This document shows, piece after piece, positions 6,422-11,326 of a DNA stretch of 11,326 bases (position 1 is its first letter; each line of letters opens with the position of its first letter). Origin of the DNA: CAIOZW01 sp049318845. Lineage in GTDB: Bacteria; Acidobacteriota; Blastocatellia; RBC074. The notes beneath the pieces are model-generated. The model ran no database searches and was not told the DNA's origin. It saw nothing but the letters and a program-made list of their open reading frames with translations. The stretch is taken from NCBI GenBank assembly GCA_049318845.1, contig JBMOFH010000117.1, forward strand, positions 1 through 11,326, given 5' to 3'. The position numbers and the translations under genes were made by a program.

Positions 6422-7590
6422 AAAAACGGCTGCTATTCTACTGCCAGCCGGTTCTGGGAATGGGGCATCTGGTGAGAAGCCTGGCGATCCTGCGCGGTCT
6501 CGATGGTTTCGAAATCGGATTCATCAATGGTGGATTGCCACTCTCGGCGGCGACCGTCGCGACGCTGCCTGGGAATATCGCGGTAATCAACCTTCCGGCA
6601 CTCCAGGCGGATCCGGAGTTTCGAGGAATCGTGGCCATCGATCCGACCCGCAACCTTGACGAGATCAGGGCGGAGAGGATGTCAGGGCTGCTCGAAATCT
6701 TCGCGACCTTCAATCCGGACGTATTGATGATAGAGCTGTTTCCATTTGGCCGGATGAAGTTCGATTTCGAGCTGCGCCCACTGCTTGAAGCCGCGCGACG
6801 GCGAGAGCCTGCCCCGTCGATCGTCTGCAGTCTTCGGGACATCCTCGTCGCGAAGCGAGACCAGAAAGATTTTGAAGACTTCGCCATCGAGAGAGCCAAC
6901 CAATTCTTCGATCTGATCCTTGTCCATTCCGATCCGACATTCCAGCCCCTTGGTGAGACGTTTGCACCCGTTGACCGTTTGACCTGCCGGATTGAGTATA
7001 CGGGCTATGTGGTCGAGGTTGAGCCGGCAGTGCGCAATCCGACAGGCAGTGGCCATCCGGTCGTCGTCGTCAGCATTGGCGGCGGGCGCGTCGGCCTCGA
7101 ACTACTTTACGCCGCCAGCGAGGCGAGTCGTCAGGTAAGACAAGCCATTCCCCACCGGCTCCAGCTCTTCACCGGGCCATACCTGCCGGCGGATGAGTTC
7201 GGGAAGCTGGTCGATAGCTACAGCGATGACGACAACATCGTGATCGAACGATTCACCCACGACCTTGTCGGAGCGATGCGGAACGCACGGCTCTCGATCA
7301 GCCTCGCCGGCTACAATACCTGCATGAATATCCTGATGGCTGGAGTCCCATCGATCGTCCATCCATTCACCGGAAATGATAATCGGGAGCAGACCATCCG
7401 GGCGCACAAGCTTGAACAGGCTGGCATCGTCAGCGTGATCACGGCGGAAGAGCTCGCTTCCGGGAAACTCGCACCACTGATGGCCGCTATGCTTACAACA
7501 CCAGCCAATCCCGATCATGGATTGAAGATCGATCTCGACGGCGTCAGAAGGACTAAAATACTGCTGATGGAACTGGCTGGGGGAGACTAA
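6418..7590 (+). CDS. MurG-like glycosyltransferase, COG4671 type (second copy)
   Basis: A 390-residue GT-B protein similar in plan to the enzyme encoded at 2510. The N-terminus KKRLLFYCQPVLGMGHLVRS has the GxGH loop (His17), the mid region has VSIGGGRVG (218-226), and the donor half has SLAGYNTCMN (about 295-304), which matches the GGYNT region of the first copy with Ala in place of the first Gly. The segment PFTGNDNREQTIRAHKLEQAG is the usual MurG-like end of the donor site. The start overlaps the kinase stop as ATGA and a GAGGG motif lies within about 10 nt upstream. It is probably the last gene of the first translationally coupled block, since 97 nt separate it from the deacetylase. Substrate is unknown; two divergent copies in one cluster suggest two different linkages. 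Confidence 0.85.
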   Translation: MKKRLLFYCQPVLGMGHLVRSLAILRGLDGFEIGFINGGLPLSAATVATLPGNIAVINLPALQADPEFRGIVAIDPTRNLDEIRAERMSGLLEIFATFNPDVLMIELFPFGRMKFDFELRPLLEAARRREPAPSIVCSLRDILVAKRDQKDFEDFAIERANQFFDLILVHSDPTFQPLGETFAPVDRLTCRIEYTGYVVEVEPAVRNPTGSGHPVVVVSIGGGRVGLELLYAASEASRQVRQAIPHRLQLFTGPYLPADEFGKLVDSYSDDDNIVIERFTHDLVGAMRNARLSISLAGYNTCMNILMAGVPSIVHPFTGNDNREQTIRAHKLEQAGIVSVITAEELASGKLAPLMAAMLTTPANPDHGLKIDLDGVRRTKILLMELAGGD

Positions 7591-7687
7591 TCTGCCTGAG
7601 AAAAATCTTCCCTCAGGATCTTTAAATATGAAAAAATTCTAACCTGTCGGTCGATGAGCTACTATTTTCACCTGTAGTCGAAAAACG
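7591..7687 (+). other. Intergenic gap between the glycosyltransferase block and the deacetylase
   Basis: This 97-bp AT-rich gap holds a short inverted repeat, CCTGAG (7595-7600) and CTCAGG (7612-7617) with an 11-nt loop, followed by ATCTTTAAA. It could be a weak terminator or attenuator, though no true U-tract follows. Further on TTCTAA (7637-7642) and TACTAT (7660-7665) are spaced by 17 nt and form a modest promoter candidate for the deacetylase-ABC pair. No gene is seen. Confidence 0.35.
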
Positions 7688-8491
7688 ATGAATGAGTACT
7701 GGATAAAACTTGGAGAGAGCCTGCGCGACGCATCGGATGGTGGGCGCCGGATTGCGCTATTCTTCCGTGACGATGACGCGGCGGAGGACATACCACCGCT
7801 GCGGCGGCTGCTGTCACTCTTCGAAACGCGAGAGATGGCGATCAACATCGAGGTCATTCCGGGGCTGCTGACGACGGAGTGCGCGGGGCTACTGGGGGCA
7901 GCGCCGTCGGGCCAGCCAAAATTGATCGAAGTGAACCAGCACGGCTGGCGACACGAAAATCATGAGACGACCGGGCGTAAATGCGAATTCGGGCCAGCCC
8001 GCGACTATCAACAGCAGCTCGAAGATATCCGTGCTGGCAGAGCGCGACTTGAAGAGATGCTTGGAAGCGCCTTCTATCCGGTCTTCACCCCGCCGTGGAA
8101 TCGTTATTGCGACGCCACCTGCCAGGCGCTGATCGACCTCGGTTTCCACGCGATCTCGGATCTCGAATCGAACCGCACGGTGAATGTGAATACGGCCCTT
8201 CGCCGAATCCCCGCGACACTCGACATCATCGACTGGAGATCGAGTCGTGATCTTAAACCAGTTGATCTGTTGCTCACCGAACTGATTCGCCAGATTCAGC
8301 AGAGTGGGCATAGGGGGCAGCCCGAGGGGGCCAATAGTCCCAAGAGTGCCACGATCGGGATTCTGCTCCATCACCGGGTGATGAGTGAAGCGGCATTCAG
8401 CTTCATCGACCGGCTGCTGACTGAACTGAAAGGTTTCGAGTGTGTCGTGCCACACACGTTCCGTTCACTGCTGGAGGGTAAGCATGCCTGA
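7688..8491 (+). CDS. Polysaccharide deacetylase (NodB-like, CE4 fold), no signal peptide
   Basis: A 267-residue protein with the motifs of the NodB/CE4 carbohydrate esterase fold: FFRDDDA (Asp28-30, catalytic base and metal Asp), NQHGWRHENH (metal ligands His85 and His89), FTPPWNR (134-139) and LLHHR (227-230, catalytic His). These enzymes remove N- or O-acetyl groups from sugars using a divalent metal. There is no signal peptide or membrane segment, so it should act in the cytoplasm, before export. The ATG at 7688 is the only good start, though its ribosome site is weak. Residues about 205-220 (QQSGHRGQPEGANSPKS) form a low-complexity insertion between two conserved blocks. The stop overlaps the ABC gene by 8 nt. 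The likely substrate is an N-acetylated sugar made by the neighbouring glycosyltransferases, by inference from context. Confidence 0.85.
   Translation: MNEYWIKLGESLRDASDGGRRIALFFRDDDAAEDIPPLRRLLSLFETREMAINIEVIPGLLTTECAGLLGAAPSGQPKLIEVNQHGWRHENHETTGRKCEFGPARDYQQQLEDIRAGRARLEEMLGSAFYPVFTPPWNRYCDATCQALIDLGFHAISDLESNRTVNVNTALRRIPATLDIIDWRSSRDLKPVDLLLTELIRQIQQSGHRGQPEGANSPKSATIGILLHHRVMSEAAFSFIDRLLTELKGFECVVPHTFRSLLEGKHA
8473..8478 (+). promoter_or_regulatory. Strong ribosome binding site setting the ABC transporter start
   Basis: GGAGGG lies 5 nt before the ATG at 8484, inside the end of the deacetylase gene. This decides for ATG 8484 over the in-frame start at 8442, which would add 14 residues of unconserved sequence. 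Confidence 0.75.
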
Positions 8492-10328
8492 TCCGTCAAC
8501 GCCACGCACGCAGACATTGAAGGCGATCGTCATCGACCACCTGCTTGAAGTTCGTGGCAGCCTGCTCTTTTCGGTGCTCTGCATGGCAGGCTACACGCTG
8601 ACCGAGCTGGCGGCGCCGTGGCCATTGAAGATAATCTTCGATCACCTGCTGCTCGATCGAAGCCCGCCCGGCTTTCTGAACTGGCTGTCGCCACTCTTCG
8701 CCCGCGGCCGCACGACTGCGATCGTAGTGATTGCCGGGTCGATCGTGCTGATCGCGCTGTTCCGCGGAGTCTTCGCCTATTCGCAAACTTTCATCACCGC
8801 GCGGATCGGGCACGAGATGGTCTACCGGTTGCGGCGCCTCCTCTTCGCACACCTTCAGCAACTCTCGCTCTCCTTTCACGCCCGGGCACGAACCGGTGAG
8901 CTACTGACGCGTGTCGTTAGCGACACCTCGGCACTGAAGGACATCTTCGCCGAATCGGCCCTCAATTTTGCCGCGCATTCACTGACGGTAATCGGGATGT
9001 TCGGGGTCATGTTCTGGCTCGACTGGCGGATGGCCCTGATCGTGCTGGCGACCTTTCCGGTACTGAGCTATGCGCTGTTTGGAGTCTATCGTCGAATCAA
9101 GGCATCGGCGCGAAGGCAACGTGAACGGGAGGGAGTGGTCGCGTCACGAATCTATGACGTGCTCTCGTCACTCCTCATCGTCCGGGCCTTTGCACGCGAA
9201 AAGCTCGAGCAGGAACGGTTCGAGCGCGAGGGCAGCGCCACACTCGCCGAGGGGATTCGCACGGCGCGAATGGAGGCGGCAGTGACACGTGCGGTCGAGT
9301 TGATCAGCGCGGCCGGTCTCTGCGCCGTCGTTCTCTTTGGCTCGCTCCAGGTTCTGCGCGGCAGAATCCTGCCAGGTGAAGTATTGATCTTTACTGCCTA
9401 TCTGACCAGTCTTTATAAACCGCTGCGGACGATGGCGCGCATCTCCAGCCAGTTCTCAAAAGCCATGGCGAGTGCGGAGCGGATCGCAGAGATACTTCGG
9501 ATCGAACCCGAAATTGTCGATGATCAACAGGGAATCGAGGTAAGCAGACTCGACGGGCAAATAGTCTTTGAGAACGTATTTTTCAGTTACGAGATGACGG
9601 ACGGACAAGATCCCACCCGACAAAAGCAGCTCGCGCTTCGCAACGTCTCATTCCGGATCGAGCCGGGTGAGCGGGTCGCCCTGGTTGGCGCCTCCGGGGC
9701 TGGAAAATCGACCATCGCCAATCTGCTGCTCCGTTTTTATCAGCCTCAATCGGGGCGTATCCTGGTCGATGGTCACGGGATCGGAGAGTACCGACGTCAG
9801 TCGCTCCGGCGCCAGATCGGAGTCGTTCTTCAGGATTCGGTCCTTGTTGGGGCTTCGATTCGCGAAAATATCGCCTATGGCAAGCCCGGCGCGACCGATC
9901 GCGAGATCGAACAGGCCGCCCGCGATGCCGCCGCGCACGAATTCATCGCCCTCCTCCCGGAAGGCTACGAAACGATCATCGGCGAGCGCGGCAGCACGCT
10001 CTCCGGAGGCCAGCGCCAGCGAATCTGCCTTGCCAGGGCAATAATCAAGCGCCCTTCACTGCTAATTCTCGACGAACCAACCTCGGCGATTGACGCCGAA
10101 TCGACACGTCTCATTCAGGAATCACTCGAACGGGTTCAGCGCGGAAAGACGATGATCGCCATCTCGCACCACTTCTCCGGCATAGAGGATTTTGACCGCA
10201 TCATTGTCCTGAAGGCGGGCGAGATCATCGAGGATGGAACCCACGACGAACTGCTCGAAAAGCAGGGCTATTACCACGAACTATTCCGGCTGCAAAGAGA
10301 GACAACGGCGCGCCCGGCCACTAATTAG
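8484..10328 (+). CDS. ABC half-transporter, permease plus ATPase (MsbA/PglK-like exporter)
   Basis: A 614-residue type IV ABC exporter subunit that would act as a homodimer. The first 330 residues hold the transmembrane domain, with hydrophobic stretches at about 27-52, 77-103, a helical pair at 158-198, 270-295 and 300-325, and the FHARARTGELLTRVVSD intracellular loop typical of MsbA-like proteins. The ATPase domain has Walker A GASGAGKST (402-410), the Q-loop VLQDSVL, the signature LSGGQRQR (506-513), Walker B LLILDEP (Asp530, catalytic Glu531), D-loop SAID and H-loop His562. All catalytic residues are intact. Known for the family: export of lipid A core, lipid-linked oligosaccharides, peptides or drugs. 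The 8-nt overlap with the deacetylase, and the glycosyltransferases upstream, favour a glycolipid or oligosaccharide cargo by inference. It is the last gene of the plus-strand run. Confidence 0.92.
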   Translation: MPDPSTPRTQTLKAIVIDHLLEVRGSLLFSVLCMAGYTLTELAAPWPLKIIFDHLLLDRSPPGFLNWLSPLFARGRTTAIVVIAGSIVLIALFRGVFAYSQTFITARIGHEMVYRLRRLLFAHLQQLSLSFHARARTGELLTRVVSDTSALKDIFAESALNFAAHSLTVIGMFGVMFWLDWRMALIVLATFPVLSYALFGVYRRIKASARRQREREGVVASRIYDVLSSLLIVRAFAREKLEQERFEREGSATLAEGIRTARMEAAVTRAVELISAAGLCAVVLFGSLQVLRGRILPGEVLIFTAYLTSLYKPLRTMARISSQFSKAMASAERIAEILRIEPEIVDDQQGIEVSRLDGQIVFENVFFSYEMTDGQDPTRQKQLALRNVSFRIEPGERVALVGASGAGKSTIANLLLRFYQPQSGRILVDGHGIGEYRRQSLRRQIGVVLQDSVLVGASIRENIAYGKPGATDREIEQAARDAAAHEFIALLPEGYETIIGERGSTLSGGQRQRICLARAIIKRPSLLILDEPTSAIDAESTRLIQESLERVQRGKTMIAISHHFSGIEDFDRIIVLKAGEIIEDGTHDELLEKQGYYHELFRLQRETTARPATN

Positions 10329-10332
10329 CAAC

Positions 10333-10356
10333 TGATTTTAGCCAAATGATTTTAGC
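10333..10356 (+). repeat. Short direct repeat in the convergent intergenic gap
   Basis: TGATTTTAGC occurs at 10333-10342 and 10347-10356, separated by CAAA, in the 51-bp AT-rich gap after the ABC gene. No function is evident. Confidence 0.5.
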
Positions 10357-10366
10357 TGAACGTGAC

Positions 10367-10381
10367 CGGACAGTCCGTTTT
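10367..10381 (+). terminator. Weak hairpin plus T-run after the ABC transporter
   Basis: CGGA-CAG-TCCG (10367-10377) can form a 4-bp stem with a 3-nt loop and is followed by TTTT (10378-10381), in the right place to end plus-strand transcription. The stem is short, and the T-run touches the aroE stop codon on the other strand, so this is only a candidate. Confidence 0.3.
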
Positions 10382-11326
10382 AGATAATGTCGATCTCATC
10401 CGGCAGCAATTCGAGCGTCACGGTCGCCCCATAAGCGATTCCGGTGATTGGCGGAGCGATGACTTCGATGATCGACTGCTCCTGGTGATGTCGCACCTTA
10501 GTTTCGGGATGTGGATAATAGACCCAGCCATCGACCGTCCGACCAGCCACCGTCACGCGACAGCGACAGAACGAAAAGTTCTCAGGTGGATGATGCTCTG
10601 TCCATTCGACCTGTGGAAAGAAGTGGGTCGCGCGTTTGAGGTGAAACTGCCGCGGTGCGATCGAGATATTGAGTGTTCCGCGGAAGAAGCCGGTCAGGTC
10701 GAGCCCGCGCTCGCGAAAGAACGGTTCCTGCATCTCGATCGTCCCTTGCGGGTAGTGTGCGGATGGCTTTGACGCAACCTGATGGCCCGCCAGGATAGTA
10801 CCCGTCACCACCGTCCATTGCCGTGCCGCCTCCCACATTACCTCGATTGGGGCGGTCAGCCCGGTCCAGAGCCGGAACTGTTCGGCCGCCTGTCCGACCA
10901 GCATCGCCAGCCCCCCAAGAGTCTGGCATCCCGCCGCGCGCGCGTCGGCCAGCAATTGTGTCTCTTCCGGAGTGTAGATCAGGTCATAAACCAGCCGCAC
11001 TCCGCGCAGGCTCGCGGCTGGCAGCGGACTCTGTCCCTCACTGTGGCCGTGCATTCCGAGGGGGGTGCAGTTGATGACGACATCGACGTTACCGGCAAAA
11101 CTGGATAGTGGCGCAACCTTCGCGCCAAACTCCGCTGCCAGAACCTCTGCCTTCGTCGTATCGCGTGCATAGAGTGTGACCTCTGCGCCTCGCATCCGCA
11201 GCCCGTGGCAAATGGCACGCGCCGATCCACCCGCGCCGATCACCGCGACCCTCGCCCCGGCCCCTGCTCCGGCCCCTGCTCCTGCTCCGGCCCCTGCTCC
11301 TGCTCCGGCCCCTGCTCCTGCTCCGG
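10380..11326 (-). CDS. aroE: Shikimate dehydrogenase (C-terminal half) fused to a DUF120-like domain, 5' end outside window
   Basis: The minus-strand frame is open from the right edge to TAA at 10380-10382, giving 314 visible residues. AroE reduces 3-dehydroshikimate to shikimate with NADPH in the aromatic amino acid pathway. Visible AroE features, counted from the edge, are an Ala-Gly run (1-24), the NADP-binding Rossmann start VIGAGGSARA (28-37), NCTPLGM (85-91) and GGLAMLVGQA with the shikimate-binding Gln145, ending near FRLWTG and residue 167. The N-terminal substrate domain lies outside. Without a stop, residues about 170-314 continue into a second domain (GTILAGHQVAS, FRGTLNISIAP around 214-224, GWVYYPHPETK, EVIAPPITGIAYG). 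It resembles a bacterial family of uncharacterised proteins and, more distantly, archaeal CTP-dependent riboflavin kinase (DUF120). The GTG at 11243 is internal to the Rossmann fold and is not the true start. A fused type I dehydroquinase upstream is possible but not visible. Confidence 0.85.
   Translation of the reverse strand, partial: GAGAGAGAGAGAGAGAGAGAGAGARVAVIGAGGSARAICHGLRMRGAEVTLYARDTTKAEVLAAEFGAKVAPLSSFAGNVDVVINCTPLGMHGHSEGQSPLPAASLRGVRLVYDLIYTPEETQLLADARAAGCQTLGGLAMLVGQAAEQFRLWTGLTAPIEVMWEAARQWTVVTGTILAGHQVASKPSAHYPQGTIEMQEPFFRERGLDLTGFFRGTLNISIAPRQFHLKRATHFFPQVEWTEHHPPENFSFCRCRVTVAGRTVDGWVYYPHPETKVRHHQEQSIIEVIAPPITGIAYGATVTLELLPDEIDII
11260..11326 (-). repeat. 18-bp tandem repeat coding alternating Ala-Gly in AroE, continuing past the edge
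   Basis: On the plus strand one 12-bp unit (11260-11271) is followed by three identical 18-bp units, GCCCCTGCTCCTGCTCCG (11272-11289, 11290-11307, 11308-11325). The repeat reaches the window edge and probably continues. On the coding minus strand each 18-bp unit reads Gly-Ala-Gly-Ala-Gly-Ala, directly before the first Rossmann strand of AroE. Each unit is itself made of related 6-mers. Confidence 0.95.

Noticed and set aside
7595..7617. Strong rho-independent terminator after the second COG4671-type gene
   Set aside because: The stem is only 6 bp with an 11-nt loop and is followed by ATCTTTAAA instead of a U-tract, so it is kept only as a weak possibility within the intergenic entry.
10362..10772. 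A plus-strand open frame opposite the DUF120-like domain
   Set aside because: It has no domain signature, and the minus-strand frame contains the conserved GTLN and EVIAP motifs.

Overview
The window is dense and GC-rich, with about 85% or more of it coding, and it reads as bacterial chromosome. There is no phage, plasmid or IS signature, no tRNA or rRNA, and no CRISPR array. A thioredoxin/NHL-repeat secreted protein, MurG-like COG4671-type glycosyltransferases and an aroE gene with an extra domain would suit an environmental bacterium such as an Acidobacteriota (Blastocatellia-like) lineage. That placement is a guess from gene content; no marker gene is present to prove it.

Layout. (1) Positions 1-1796, minus strand: a secreted thioredoxin-like domain followed by six NHL-type beta-propeller repeats (bacterial NHLRC2-like), running off the left edge. 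(2) Positions 1797-1945: a 149-bp divergent intergenic region with a perfect TATAAT on the minus strand. (3) Positions 1946-10328, plus strand: a tightly packed run of seven genes. In order these are a small DUF4149/TMEM205-like membrane protein, a COG4671-type glycosyltransferase, a GT4 glycosyltransferase, an aminoglycoside-phosphotransferase-fold kinase, a second COG4671-type glycosyltransferase, a NodB-type deacetylase without a signal peptide, and an MsbA/PglK-like ABC half-transporter. Genes two to five, and the last two, are joined by short overlaps (14, 4, 4 and 8 nt). A 97-bp gap with a weak hairpin separates the fifth glycan gene block from the deacetylase and may hold a second promoter. 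(4) Positions 10380-11326, minus strand, convergent: the C-terminal half of shikimate dehydrogenase (AroE) fused in frame to a domain that resembles DUF120, the CTP-dependent riboflavin kinase fold. It runs off the right edge through an 18-bp tandem repeat coding for alternating Ala-Gly.

How the genes may work together. Three glycosyltransferases, a sugar-type kinase, a cytoplasmic deacetylase and an ABC exporter form a plausible small cassette that builds a decorated (phosphorylated, N-deacetylated) oligosaccharide or glycolipid in the cytoplasm and moves it across the inner membrane. The product is unknown. No initiating phosphoglycosyltransferase, Wzx/Wzy or polymerase is visible here.

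The most unusual features are the AroE fusion, the in-frame short tandem repeats placed in loops of several enzymes (9-bp units in two glycosyltransferases, 18-bp units in AroE), and the kinase, whose N-terminal lobe appears duplicated.
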